A stretch of 64,000 nt of DNA from positions 62,001-126,000 of the forward strand of contig JAEWFD010000006.1 of NCBI GenBank assembly GCA_023388995.1. The letters are read 5' to 3'. A program made the position numbers and the translations under genes. The notes under the pieces were generated by a model. It saw only the letters and a list, made by a program, of their open reading frames with translations, was not told the origin of the DNA and ran no database searches. This DNA comes from Bacillota bacterium. Its GTDB lineage: Bacteria; Bacillota_I; Bacilli_A; Erysipelotrichales; Erysipelotrichaceae. Each line of letters opens with the position of its first letter. Within the stretch, counting starts at the first letter, position 1. Shown here piece after piece: positions 1 to 9,107 of the stretch.

Positions 1-195
1 GCAGGTGATAATATTGGAGATACCATCATTGAACCAGTTCCTTCCATTGAGGTTGATTTAGATATTTACAGAAATACCTTGCACTTATATCAAACGCTGC
101 CAGTGCAGAAGTGTATATCCGGGCACAACCAGGTATTGGATGCAGATGTGTTCAGAAAGATTGAACAGCTGCTTTCTCACAAACTATCTACTTAA
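1..195 (+). CDS. C-terminal fragment, probable MBL-fold hydrolase
   Basis: An open frame runs from the window edge to a TAA at 193-195 and gives 64 residues. The motif CISGHNQVLD near the end, after an amphipathic stretch starting YRNTLHLYQTL, resembles the last helix and PGHG-like loop of metallo-beta-lactamase-fold hydrolases. The start and the main metal-binding motifs lie outside the window, so the family call rests on a short tail and is tentative. No clear terminator follows. Confidence 0.4.
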   Translation, partial: AGDNIGDTIIEPVPSIEVDLDIYRNTLHLYQTLPVQKCISGHNQVLDADVFRKIEQLLSHKLST

Positions 196-393
196 TGAAC
201 CATAGCATGAAAATTGCAAATGCATTATCGGAGATCAAAGCAGTAACACTAAGTCCTAAGCACCCTAACACGGCCAGCGGTAGCAAAAGTCCAAAGCATA
301 TATACTGCCCTTTACGAAAAATAATAATGCTTCATTTGCCTAAACGGAAAGCAATGGGTGTACAATAAGGATAGCAACGAAAGGGTGAATATT

Positions 394-1281
394 ATGAATA
401 TACAACAAAAAGATCGCATGCAACATGCACCAGGTTTTATTGCCGCATTGGATCAAAGTGGCGGCAGTACGCCAAAAGCACTGCGCTTATATGGAATCAA
501 CGAAGATGCTTTTTCCAGCGAAGAAGAAATGTTTGGTCTTGTCCATGAAATGCGGACTCGTATTATTAAGAGTCCCTCTTTTACTTCAGATCACATCTTA
601 GGGGCTATTCTCTTTGAGAATACCATGGATCGCAAAATTGATGGATTATACACCGCTGATTATTTATGGGATAAAAAAGGAATCATTCCATTTCTTAAAA
701 TCGACCAAGGGTTACTGCCTGAAGAACAAGGGGTGCAGCTGATGAAACCAATTGCGCAATTGGACAGCCTTTTGCAGCGAGCACAGGAACGCCATATCTT
801 CGGTACTAAAATGCGCTCTGTAATCCATCAGGCAAATCCGGAAGCCATTGACGCTGTGGTGAAACAACAATTTGCAGTTGCAAAGACGATTCTGTCCTAT
901 GGGCTGGTACCAATTATCGAACCAGAGGTAGATATTCAAATTCCTGATAAAGAAGCAGCAGAGGCTATTTTAAAAACCTCTCTTGTAAAGTATTTAGCGA
1001 CACTCGCAGCAGATGAATTCGTTATCTTCAAACTATCTATTCCTACAAAAGTGAACTTGTATGAAGAATTGATGGCCCATCCAAATGTAATTCGCGTGGT
1101 TGCCTTATCCGGTGGTTATTCTCGGGAAACAGCCAATCACTTGCTGGCACAAAATCATGGCTTAATCGCAAGCTTCTCGCGCGCACTATCTGAAGGTTTG
1201 ACTGCGCAGCTGACTGCCGCACAGTTCGATCAAATATTAGAAGAAACAATTGCATCTATCTACCAAGCATCAATTCAATAA
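394..1281 (+). CDS. fda: Class I fructose-bisphosphate aldolase
   Basis: Cleaves fructose 1,6-bisphosphate to glyceraldehyde 3-phosphate and dihydroxyacetone phosphate in cytosolic glycolysis, through a Schiff-base lysine. The protein (about 295 residues) opens with the family signature AALDQSGGSTPKAL and has the IIEPEVDI and FKLSIPTK segments typical of bacterial class I enzymes; the lysine in KLSIP is the likely Schiff-base residue. The frame extends upstream to a GTG at 358, but GAAAGGGTG sits just before the ATG at 394, so that start is preferred. A possible -10 (TACAAT, 361-366) also lies downstream of the GTG. The gene is monocistronic and converges on mgtA. Confidence 0.9.
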   Translation: MNIQQKDRMQHAPGFIAALDQSGGSTPKALRLYGINEDAFSSEEEMFGLVHEMRTRIIKSPSFTSDHILGAILFENTMDRKIDGLYTADYLWDKKGIIPFLKIDQGLLPEEQGVQLMKPIAQLDSLLQRAQERHIFGTKMRSVIHQANPEAIDAVVKQQFAVAKTILSYGLVPIIEPEVDIQIPDKEAAEAILKTSLVKYLATLAADEFVIFKLSIPTKVNLYEELMAHPNVIRVVALSGGYSRETANHLLAQNHGLIASFSRALSEGLTAQLTAAQFDQILEETIASIYQASIQ

Positions 1282-1360
1282 GCCGCTGCAGAGCGGTTTA
1301 TTGTTTGCAAATTAAAATAGTTGAACGTATCGCGGCTATTTGCTGCCAATACCTTCAACT
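1282..1360. terminator. Two hairpins between convergent fda and mgtA
   Basis: A short stem (GCCGCT/AGCGGT, loop GCAG) lies right after the aldolase stop. A longer hairpin at 1319-1358 has AGTTGAA/TTCAACT arms, an inner GCGGC/GCTGC stem and a T-run on the plus strand. The second is a good intrinsic terminator for fda. On the minus strand the same stem could end mgtA, although the following T-run is weaker there. Confidence 0.65.
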
Positions 1361-1366
1361 TTTTTT

Positions 1367-3994
1367 CTACAGCCAGTCTCCATATTTTTTTATATATACA
1401 TGCTTTAATCCTTGCACTGCAAGCCAATAGCAGGCTACCAAACCGCAGAGCCATGGCACATAGTGCAGCGGCAGTTTCATCATATCAAATCCAATCGCCA
1501 AATCCGTAAACGCAATGGAAGATGCAACAATTGCAACAACAATGGTAGAAAGGAAAAGCGGTGCAGCTGGATGGCTTTGTATAAATGGTATTTTGGAAGT
1601 CCGAATCATATGAATAACAAGTACTTGGGAAATGGTTCCGAAAACAAACCAGCCACTTTGAAATAAGGCCGCCAGCTCCTGCGAATTGGCTTTCAATACA
1701 AACCAGAGAACAAGGAAACAAAGAGTATCAAAAATAGAACTAAGTGGTCCCATTACCATCATGAAACGCCGGATAGAGCGTGCTTCCCAACGTCGTGGAT
1801 GCAATAAATAATCACTATCTACATGGTCAAACGGGATGCTGATTTGGGCTAAATCACAAAGCAGATTTTGCGTCAAAATATGAATCGGAAGCATCGGCAA
1901 AAACGGCAGAAAGGCAGAAGCAATCAATACTGAGAACATGTTCCCAAAATTGCCGCTGGCAGCCATTTTAATATACTTGGAAATATTGCCAAATGTCTTG
2001 CGGCCTTCCAGCACACCTTCATGCAGTACCAGCAAATCTTTTTTCAGCAATATGATATCTGCTGTTTCTTTGGCAATATCTACTGCTGTATCTACCGAGA
2101 TCCCAACATCGGCTTGATGCAGCGGCGGTGCATCATTGATGCCATCGCCCATGTATCCAACGGTATGCCCTTGATTTTGAAACAGTCTGACAACACGTTC
2201 TTTCTGTGATGGTGTCAGCTTAGAGAATAAATTGCAGTGTTTGATTTCCAAAGCAAGGGCTTCATCATCCAGCATCGCCACATCGGCGCCTGTTAACGAG
2301 TGAAATGTATCAATCCCCACTTTCTCGCAAACTTTCTTCGCAACACCTTCGCTGTCCCCAGTCAATACCACCGTGCGAACACCATATTCTTTGAGCGCTT
2401 GAATTGCTGCTTTGGCGCTTTCTTTTGGTGGATCCAAGAATCCTAAAAAGCCGATCAGAACCATGTCACTTTCATCCGCAATGCTGAATGTCTCGATATC
2501 CGGCACTTCATTTTTCTGAGCAACTGCCAAAATACGCAACCCTTCTGCATTATAGCGATGATATGTCTTGAGAGCATCTTGGACATAGTTTTCTGACAAC
2601 TCCACAATCTGGCCTTCCAATTCCGCATACTTGCATACGGCCATAATTTCTTCTACGGCACCTTTGGTAATCAACTGCCGCTTTTTTTCTTTATCTTCAA
2701 TCACAACGCTCATTCTACGCCGGGTAAAATCAAACGGAATTTCATCAATACGGGTGTATTCGGTGAGCAGCTGATCCATTTCTTTTTCATGGGCGCGGTT
2801 AATTACTGCTAAGTCCAATAAGTTTTTCAAGCCTGTTTGAAAATAACTATTCAAGTAGGCATGGCGCAACACCCGCGTATCATCATTGCCTTCCAAATCC
2901 ATATACTTCTCAATAATAATATGATCTTCTGTCAAAGTTCCCGTTTTGTCGGTACAAAGAATATCCATTTCCCCAAATGTCTGAATCGCCCCCAGTGATT
3001 TAACGATTACTTGATGTTTCGACATGGAAATAGCACCCTTAGCTAGTGTAGAGGACATAATAACCGGCAGCATCTCCGGTGTCAGCCCGACAGCAATAGT
3101 AATCGCAAATAATAAAGCACTACCCCAGTCTTGCTTGGTAACGCCATTCACCAAAAAGACGATAGGCACCATAATAAACATCATATGAATCAGCAGCTTA
3201 CTAACAGAATCCACACCACGTTCAAAACTGTTTTTTGCCCGATCCCCATTCAAGGATTTGGCCATCGATCCAAAATAGGTTGCATTTCCCGTTGCCAGAA
3301 CCAAGCCGATTGCACTTCCGCTGATTACGTTTGCTCCCAAAAAGCCAATATTGCTGATATCGGTAAGAACCATTTGTCCATCTTCTATGCGATTTGCAAA
3401 CTTCTCAACCGGTGCTGATTCTCCGGTCAACGCTGCCTGCGCCACAAACATATCTTTTGTAGTCATAAAACGAATATCAGCCGGAATCATATCCCCTGCT
3501 GACAAGCGTACAATATCGCCAGGAACAATTTCTTCCATACTGCATTCCTGAATAACACCATCCCGCAGCACCCCCGCTTTATTCACAATCATATGGGAAA
3601 GAGCTTCAGCCGCAGCATTCGATTTCTCACTTTGGAAAAAAGAGACCATGCTGGAAACCAGTATCAAAAACAAAATTATAAATACGGTCAGATAGTCCGG
3701 TTTTACCGATGATACGACATCAGTAAAGATCGTAACGCAGGCAATGGTAATTAATACCAAATTAAAAGGATTGATGAAGGCCTCTGCCAAACGTCGCAGT
3801 CTGGTATTGGTACGATTCAATACAATCTTATTTTCGCCATATTTTTCAATTCTTTCCTGAGCTTCTTCTGCAGTTAGTCCAAGCTCTGTTGTTTGCATTG
3901 CAAGATAAGCTTCCTGAGCCGGCATAGCTGTCAACTTGCGCAGAAGTGTTTCACTTTGATTCATCCCATGAACCGGTACTTGTCTTTTTTTCAT
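1367..3994 (-). CDS. mgtA: P-type Mg2+-transporting ATPase (MgtA family)
   Basis: Imports Mg2+ across the cytoplasmic membrane at the cost of ATP. About 875 residues, the usual size for P-type IIIB pumps. It has an N-terminal cation-ATPase domain, the TGES phosphatase loop (ALTGESAPVE), the phosphorylation motif DKTGTLT near residue 346, the hinge GDGINDAPP, and C-terminal membrane helices with the MgtA-type FDHVDSDYL segment. The frame extends to a TTG at 4060, but AGGA eight bases before the ATG at 3994 supports that start. The gene is monocistronic, with a long leader that may carry an attenuator (4029-4200). Family assignment is firm; cation specificity is inferred from the family. Confidence 0.9.
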   Translation of the reverse strand: MKKRQVPVHGMNQSETLLRKLTAMPAQEAYLAMQTTELGLTAEEAQERIEKYGENKIVLNRTNTRLRRLAEAFINPFNLVLITIACVTIFTDVVSSVKPDYLTVFIILFLILVSSMVSFFQSEKSNAAAEALSHMIVNKAGVLRDGVIQECSMEEIVPGDIVRLSAGDMIPADIRFMTTKDMFVAQAALTGESAPVEKFANRIEDGQMVLTDISNIGFLGANVISGSAIGLVLATGNATYFGSMAKSLNGDRAKNSFERGVDSVSKLLIHMMFIMVPIVFLVNGVTKQDWGSALLFAITIAVGLTPEMLPVIMSSTLAKGAISMSKHQVIVKSLGAIQTFGEMDILCTDKTGTLTEDHIIIEKYMDLEGNDDTRVLRHAYLNSYFQTGLKNLLDLAVINRAHEKEMDQLLTEYTRIDEIPFDFTRRRMSVVIEDKEKKRQLITKGAVEEIMAVCKYAELEGQIVELSENYVQDALKTYHRYNAEGLRILAVAQKNEVPDIETFSIADESDMVLIGFLGFLDPPKESAKAAIQALKEYGVRTVVLTGDSEGVAKKVCEKVGIDTFHSLTGADVAMLDDEALALEIKHCNLFSKLTPSQKERVVRLFQNQGHTVGYMGDGINDAPPLHQADVGISVDTAVDIAKETADIILLKKDLLVLHEGVLEGRKTFGNISKYIKMAASGNFGNMFSVLIASAFLPFLPMLPIHILTQNLLCDLAQISIPFDHVDSDYLLHPRRWEARSIRRFMMVMGPLSSIFDTLCFLVLWFVLKANSQELAALFQSGWFVFGTISQVLVIHMIRTSKIPFIQSHPAAPLFLSTIVVAIVASSIAFTDLAIGFDMMKLPLHYVPWLCGLVACYWLAVQGLKHVYIKKYGDWL

Positions 3995-4028
3995 GTTTCT
4001 CATCCTACTTTCTAATGAGCAAACAAAC

Positions 4029-4054
4029 GACAAAAAAACCACACAAACGTGGCC
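4029..4054 (-). terminator. Intrinsic terminator in the mgtA leader
   Basis: On the minus strand CCACG-TTTG-TGTGG is followed directly by seven Ts, about 35 bases before the mgtA start. A terminator inside a 5' leader suggests attenuation rather than the end of an upstream gene, because the nearest upstream gene on this strand (the XRE regulator) ends some 245 bases earlier. Confidence 0.6.
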
Positions 4055-4075
4055 TACCAAAACATGACTAAATTG

Positions 4076-4177
4076 CTATGATTTAAGCAATAAACGGCAT
4101 GCCATGCATGGTTGTTTCGTAGTTTGTATTTGCTGCATGATTTGGCTGTACTTCCTACTTCGGGCATTCGCGTCCAT
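4076..4177 (-). CDS. Possible 33-codon leader peptide before mgtA
   Basis: ATG at 4177-4175, preceded by GAAGGGAAG about seven bases away, opens a 33-residue frame that begins MDANARSRKYSQIMQQ and ends at TAG 4078-4076. The stop is about 22 bases before the leader terminator. The peptide is rich in Arg, Lys and Gln and contains CMAC. No function is known to me. Its position between promoter region and terminator is what a translation-coupled attenuator would need, but it could also be a chance frame. Confidence 0.4.
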   Translation of the reverse strand: MDANARSRKYSQIMQQIQTTKQPCMACRLLLKS

Positions 4178-4299
4178 TGCTCCACTTCCCTTCTTTCATG
4201 CGTATCTTAACACTGAAAACTTTTTAAGTCAACGTAACTTTCTGCTTCTAAGCAGAAATGTACCTTTTTAGTCAACCTGATTCACTTGCAATACATCTT

Positions 4300-4644
4300 T
4301 TATGATTCCCGCTCCCGCAGCAGCTGCTTGATTCTTAAATAAGATAAAAGCTCCTGCTGATCCTCTATACTCCAAGAATCATACTCCCTTAGTAATTCAA
4401 ATACTTCTAAAAACCCTCCATGAACTGCTTCCTGATATGTGCTCGTATGCTCATCTTCTAAAAAATAGGAGTATGGTGCTTCAAGTGCATCTGCAATAAT
4501 TTTTAGATTCTCAAAGCTTGGGTTTTTTACTTCCCGTTCTACATCTGATAAGAAACTGACAGAAAAATGACAAAGCGCAGCAAGCTCTTTAATTGTCATC
4601 TTCTTCTGTATCCGCAATGCACGTAGTTTTTTTCCTATTTTCAT
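4300..4644 (-). CDS. Small XRE-family regulator
   Basis: Predicted DNA-binding transcription factor. Residues about 1-60 form a helix-turn-helix of the Cro/CI type (KIGKKLRALRIQKKMTIKEL, then SVSFLSDVEREVKNPS). The remaining 55 residues are an acidic helical tail of unknown role. The ATG at 4644 follows GGTTGGTGAT and is preferred over the ATG at 4659, which has no ribosome binding site. The gene is divergent from the chemoreceptor at 4875, so it may regulate it or itself through the shared 230-base spacer. The target is inferred only from position. Confidence 0.75.
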   Translation of the reverse strand: MKIGKKLRALRIQKKMTIKELAALCHFSVSFLSDVEREVKNPSFENLKIIADALEAPYSYFLEDEHTSTYQEAVHGGFLEVFELLREYDSWSIEDQQELLSYLRIKQLLRERES

Positions 4645-4719
4645 GAAATCACCAACCATAACTGAATTATACTAGTTAAACCGTTCACTATATTTCCATT
4701 TCCTTCCAATACGCCATCG

Positions 4720-4762
4720 GAGTATTATATATTGTATTATTTACTCATTTAGAGTATTATAT
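4720..4762. repeat. Direct repeat GAGTATTATAT in a divergent spacer
   Basis: GAGTATTATAT occurs at 4720-4730 and again at 4752-4762, 32 bases apart (about three helical turns), between the divergent XRE regulator and chemoreceptor genes. This could be a paired operator. The region is very AT-rich, so chance is possible. Confidence 0.35.
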
Positions 4763-4827
4763 TAAATGTATATAATTACATGGTTTCGATCTTTTATAGC
4801 ATTTACCGGATGTTTCCTGGTTTTTAC

Positions 4828-4844
4828 TATAATCAGGATCTGAT
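4828..4844 (+). promoter_or_regulatory. Candidate -10 and inverted repeat before the chemoreceptor
   Basis: A consensus TATAAT lies at 4828-4833, but no good -35 is seen at 17 bases. It runs into an inverted repeat ATCAG-GAT-CTGAT (4832-4844) about 30 bases before the start codon, which could be an operator at the transcription start or a short 5' hairpin. Confidence 0.35.
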
Positions 4845-4874
4845 CTTCTATTTAATAGGTAGAAAGGCAGCTAT

Positions 4875-6560
4875 ATGAAACATCTATCAATTAGTAAAAA
4901 GTTATTCTTTGGATTTGGAATTGTACTTGCTTTATTAATTATTTCTATCGGATTGGCACTCAACAGCATTCGTTCTATTAATATGCAAGTAAATCTATAT
5001 GGTACGGAAACACTTCCTAATACATCCAGTGTCTGGATCATGCGCCGTGACTTGGTATCAGTGCAACGTCACGTTTTGCGTTCCTTCAGTGCTGTTGATG
5101 AGCAAACCAAGCAAACTGCACTGGATAGTGCGCAAAAGGATGCACAAAATTTGTTGCTGACATTAGAGGCCTACGCCAGCAGACAAACTGACCAAAAGCA
5201 AATCCAACAAATTTCTTCTATAAAAAAACTATTGGAGGAGGCAGGGCAAACACGCAATAAAATTGCCGAGCTGGTATTGACGAATGAAGATGCATCACTG
5301 CTGCAAGCACAGGAGTTGTTTGATTCACAGTATGTTCCTGTATTCGACCAAATTGCCGATCAACTTATTCTTTTTTCTGATATTGCTAATAAAAATGCAG
5401 ACACGCAGTGGCTTGATGCAAAGCAAACAGAACAGATGGCATGGACTTTATTGCTGCTATTTGCCGGGGTTTCAATCCCCTTGGCACTGCTGGTATCCAG
5501 AAGCATCCGTACTTCTATTTTGACACCTGTTCGCGAAATTATGAGAGCTTATGAAGAAATTGCAAAAGGTAATATCAATACGCAAATTACCTATGAAAGC
5601 AAAGATGAACTAGGGCAAATGGCAAAATTGATCCAACAGGCAAACCAAGTGCAGTCGATCATTCTCACCGATGTCATTGAAAAATTCACCAGAATCTCCA
5701 AAGGTGATCTATGTATTCATGTAACAGAACAATATCCCGGTGATTTCACCGTTTTAAAAAATACCATCGAACAAACAGTAGATACCCTAAACCAAACGAT
5801 GCATATCATTCATGAAGCTGCTGAGCAAGTCAGTGCTGGATCTTCACAGGTTTCTTCCGGTGCGCAGGCGCTGGCGTCAGGATCTTCTGAGCAAGCATCA
5901 AGTGTCGAGGAATTAAATACTGCTATTTCTAAAATTACACTGCAAGCAAAAGAAAATTCCGATCATGTAGAGATGGCGGCCCAATATGTCAAAGAAGCTG
6001 TTTCGCATGTACAAAGCGGAAACCAGCAGATGATTCAGCTTTCTGCTGCAATGCATGAAATTAGCGAGTCTTCGAAGCAAATAGCGAATATTACCCGTGT
6101 GATCGAAGATATTGCTTTTCAAACCAATATTCTGGCACTGAATGCTGCAATTGAAGCTGCACGTGCCGGAACTGCCGGCAAGGGATTTGCGGTAGTCGCT
6201 GATGAAGTGCGCAATCTGGCTGCCAAATCAGCAAATGCAGCGCAGCAAACAGCTGAACTCATTCAAACTTCATCTTCTTTGGTTGAAAAAGGATCTTTTG
6301 CGACGATTGAAACCGCTCAAATTTTGCAGGATGTTGGAGAGAAGGCCAATCTTGTGAATGATAGCATTGTAAAAATTGAACAGTCTTCTCTTGAACAAGC
6401 TGCGGCCATCGAGGACATCAACTTAGGTCTATCCCAAGTTGTAGAAGTCATCCAGACCAATGCTGCTACTGCCGAAGAAAACTCAGCAACCAGCGAAGAA
6501 CTTTCTGCACAGGCTTCTACCTTGCGAGGTGAGGTTGCCAAATTCCGTCTTATGGCATAG
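4875..6560 (+). CDS. Methyl-accepting chemotaxis protein
   Basis: Membrane chemoreceptor that signals to CheA/CheW. 561 residues: an N-terminal membrane helix (about 10-30), a periplasm-facing four-helix-bundle type sensor (about 32-185, with MRRDLVSVQRHVLRSF), a second helix (about 190-212), HAMP, then a long coiled-coil signalling domain. The signalling tip is visible as AFQTNILALNAAIEAARAG and FAVVADEVRNLA. AAAGG before the ATG supports the start. It is a clear paralog of the receptor at 12833. No terminator is obvious before the PAS-GGDEF-HD-GYP gene 87 bases downstream, so the two may be co-transcribed. The ligand is unknown. Confidence 0.92.
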   Translation: MKHLSISKKLFFGFGIVLALLIISIGLALNSIRSINMQVNLYGTETLPNTSSVWIMRRDLVSVQRHVLRSFSAVDEQTKQTALDSAQKDAQNLLLTLEAYASRQTDQKQIQQISSIKKLLEEAGQTRNKIAELVLTNEDASLLQAQELFDSQYVPVFDQIADQLILFSDIANKNADTQWLDAKQTEQMAWTLLLLFAGVSIPLALLVSRSIRTSILTPVREIMRAYEEIAKGNINTQITYESKDELGQMAKLIQQANQVQSIILTDVIEKFTRISKGDLCIHVTEQYPGDFTVLKNTIEQTVDTLNQTMHIIHEAAEQVSAGSSQVSSGAQALASGSSEQASSVEELNTAISKITLQAKENSDHVEMAAQYVKEAVSHVQSGNQQMIQLSAAMHEISESSKQIANITRVIEDIAFQTNILALNAAIEAARAGTAGKGFAVVADEVRNLAAKSANAAQQTAELIQTSSSLVEKGSFATIETAQILQDVGEKANLVNDSIVKIEQSSLEQAAAIEDINLGLSQVVEVIQTNAATAEENSATSEELSAQASTLRGEVAKFRLMA

Positions 6561-6647
6561 TGATTTGTATCTAGCACTAATACACCGTGCAGCTTTTCCC
6601 GAGTTTTCAGTATAACAGGAAATGGTGATAGAGAAAAGGAGTTACAT

Positions 6648-9107
6648 ATGAATGAACAACAAACTCGTGCGTTGCATGATATGCTGCCATTTGGTATTTG
6701 CTATTTAAAACCAATTCAATCTACTCCGCAGGCAGTTGTTGATTACTGGATCATTGATCAAAATGCGAAGTTTCAATCACTGCTGTCTTTGCACCAGAAT
6801 ACTGCATTTCCCAAGCGTATCTCCGATGAATGGAAATCCAGCATTCCGTGGCTGTATCAAATAGTCATGTCCCTTCCTTTTGAACAAGACCAGCACAATA
6901 CCATATCTGTGCAGCCAAATGTGAATATTGAGTTTCATCGCTCTGATGATTTCCTGGTGCTGACAGTTCAGGAAAAAGCAATATCTCTGCCGCAGCATGC
7001 CATTACAGATTGGGAATTGATATTTCAGCATACCCATGATGCCATCAGTGTCGTCGCTTATGATCAAGTTGAGTTTCGCTATGTCCGGAACAATTCAATA
7101 CATCAAGCGCGCTCAGGAATTGCCTCCATTCAAGGACGCACCCCCATTGATTTGGTAGGTCTTGAGACAGGCAGTACGCTTATGCAGTATTATATGCAAT
7201 GCTTGGAAACCGGAAAATCTGTTACTTATGAGCAAACATTTGCCTTTTCTGTAGGGAAGCGCATCTGGCAAACAGAAGTTATTCCTTGGCACTATCATGA
7301 TGGTGTTCAGTATTTGCTATGTGTAAGCAAAGATATTACCGAACTGAAAAAAGCACAAGAAGAAAAAGAACTGCTGATGCAAAAATTGCAGACGATGTTT
7401 GCTCAGCACAGTGCCATTATGCTACTTGTTGATCCCTTTACAAAGCGCATTGCAGATGCCAATCCGGCAGCGTGCGCTTTTTATGGATATTCACTGGATG
7501 AATTTATCACGTTGAAACTGCCGCAAATTGATCCCTATATACAGGATTGGAATGCTGATACCAGCTATCAAACAACTGTTACACATCAGCTGAAAAGCGG
7601 CATGCATAAAATTGTTGATGTATATGCGAGCCCTATCGATCATAATCAACTCTTATATTTGATTATTTTTGATGTCACAGCTCGTGAAAACTACAGGCTT
7701 GCTCTCTTGCATGAACAGGAACTGCTGCGAACGACACTATATTCTATTGATGACGGCGTTGTAACGGTGGATCATTACGGAATAATCACCAGCTTGAATC
7801 GTGTAGCGCAAAAAGTGACAGGATGGGATCACAGTGCAATCGGAAAGCCTTTTGCGGAAGTCTTTCAAGTTGCAGATCAAGCGGACTCAATGCCCCCTTA
7901 TTTAGCGGACCACCGAAGCATGGCTGAACAGCAATCTTTCTGTATGCTGAAAAATCGTTTTGGGCAAAATTATCCAATTACCGATCATGCATCTTTGATC
8001 ACTACCGAAGACGGTAAAACACTGGGTGTCGTGATTGTGTTCCGCGACATGAGCAAAGAGCGTGAAAATGCTCATCAAATACGCTTTCTCAGCCAGCATG
8101 ATTCCCTTACCAATCTCTATCATCGTCACTATATGGAAGCTCAATTTCCAAATTTGGAAAAACCAATTCATCTGCCTCTTTCTATCATTTTGGCAGATAT
8201 CAATGGTCTGAAAATGACAAACGACATTTTCGGACATCAGGCTGGTGATCATGTCTTAAAGCAAGTTGCTCAGCTGCTTACCTTGCAATGCCGCAAATAT
8301 GATCTGATCACCCGCTGGGGTGGCGACGAGTTTTTGATTTTGCTGCCGCAGACAAATACTGCGGATGCCGAAAAAATCATGGAGCGAATCAAAGCTGATT
8401 CAGCACTCGTGGCAGACAGCAAGTTACGTTTAAGCCTGTCGTTAGGGTGTGCCACAAAAGCATCTGCTGAAAAGAATATACAGGATATCATCAAAGAAGC
8501 AGAAGAAATGATGTATCACCAAAAACTGTTAGATGAAAAAAGTTATCGCAATACGATGATTACCATGCTTCTGGCAACCTTATATGAAAAAAGCATGGAA
8601 ACAGAAGAACACTCAAAGCGCATGGAACGCCATTGCAACTGGATCGGACAATCTTTGCAGTTGTCTGCCAAGGAGTTGGATGAGCTGTCTTTGCTTGCCA
8701 TCCTGCATGACATTGGCAAAGTAGGCATCAATCCCGCCATTTTAAAGAAACCAGCACCGCTAACACCATTTGAATGGCAGGAGATGCGGATGCATCCTGA
8801 GATAGGATATCGTATTATTCAGACAGCAACTGATTTAAAACCAATTGCTTCATATATCTTGGCACATCATGAACGATGGGATGGAACAGGATACCCGCAA
8901 GGCCTAGCCAAGGAAGAAATTCCTCTTGCCTGCCGCATCCTGGCTGTCACAGACGCCTATGATGCCATGACAAACAATCGCAGCTACCGTACAGCATTGA
9001 GCCATGAACAAGCCTTGCTGGAACTGCAGCGGCATGCAGGCACCCAATTTGATCCATCCATTGTACAATTGTATGTCGCTCTGCTAAGCAAGCAGCAATC
9101 ATCTTAA
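6648..9107 (+). CDS. PAS-GGDEF-HD-GYP cyclic-di-GMP protein
   Basis: Predicted to make and/or degrade cyclic di-GMP in response to signals on its PAS domains. 819 residues: an N-terminal region, about three PAS-like domains (roughly 115-230, 245-345, 355-460), a GGDEF domain (about 475-635, intact GGDEF near 558) and an HD-GYP domain (about 645-800, HDIGK near 685, HHERWDGTGYP). An RKYD motif five residues before GGDEF matches the inhibitory I-site. No membrane helix is seen. The start has a strong AAAAGGAG. Both catalytic motifs are intact, so it may be bifunctional; net activity cannot be told from sequence. Confidence 0.9.
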   Translation: MNEQQTRALHDMLPFGICYLKPIQSTPQAVVDYWIIDQNAKFQSLLSLHQNTAFPKRISDEWKSSIPWLYQIVMSLPFEQDQHNTISVQPNVNIEFHRSDDFLVLTVQEKAISLPQHAITDWELIFQHTHDAISVVAYDQVEFRYVRNNSIHQARSGIASIQGRTPIDLVGLETGSTLMQYYMQCLETGKSVTYEQTFAFSVGKRIWQTEVIPWHYHDGVQYLLCVSKDITELKKAQEEKELLMQKLQTMFAQHSAIMLLVDPFTKRIADANPAACAFYGYSLDEFITLKLPQIDPYIQDWNADTSYQTTVTHQLKSGMHKIVDVYASPIDHNQLLYLIIFDVTARENYRLALLHEQELLRTTLYSIDDGVVTVDHYGIITSLNRVAQKVTGWDHSAIGKPFAEVFQVADQADSMPPYLADHRSMAEQQSFCMLKNRFGQNYPITDHASLITTEDGKTLGVVIVFRDMSKERENAHQIRFLSQHDSLTNLYHRHYMEAQFPNLEKPIHLPLSIILADINGLKMTNDIFGHQAGDHVLKQVAQLLTLQCRKYDLITRWGGDEFLILLPQTNTADAEKIMERIKADSALVADSKLRLSLSLGCATKASAEKNIQDIIKEAEEMMYHQKLLDEKSYRNTMITMLLATLYEKSMETEEHSKRMERHCNWIGQSLQLSAKELDELSLLAILHDIGKVGINPAILKKPAPLTPFEWQEMRMHPEIGYRIIQTATDLKPIASYILAHHERWDGTGYPQGLAKEEIPLACRILAVTDAYDAMTNNRSYRTALSHEQALLELQRHAGTQFDPSIVQLYVALLSKQQSS

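Noticed and set aside
358..393. GTG start for the aldolase, adding 12 residues
   Set aside because: The ATG at 394 has GAAAGGG at the right distance, and the family signature begins right after it.
3995..4250. M-box magnesium riboswitch before mgtA
   Set aside because: I looked for the conserved M-box segments and could not match them; the leader peptide plus terminator fits better.
4645..4874. Sigma-D (flagellar) promoter for the chemoreceptor at 4875
   Set aside because: No TAAA-15-GCCGATAA match was found; the same holds upstream of cheW at 12172-12280.
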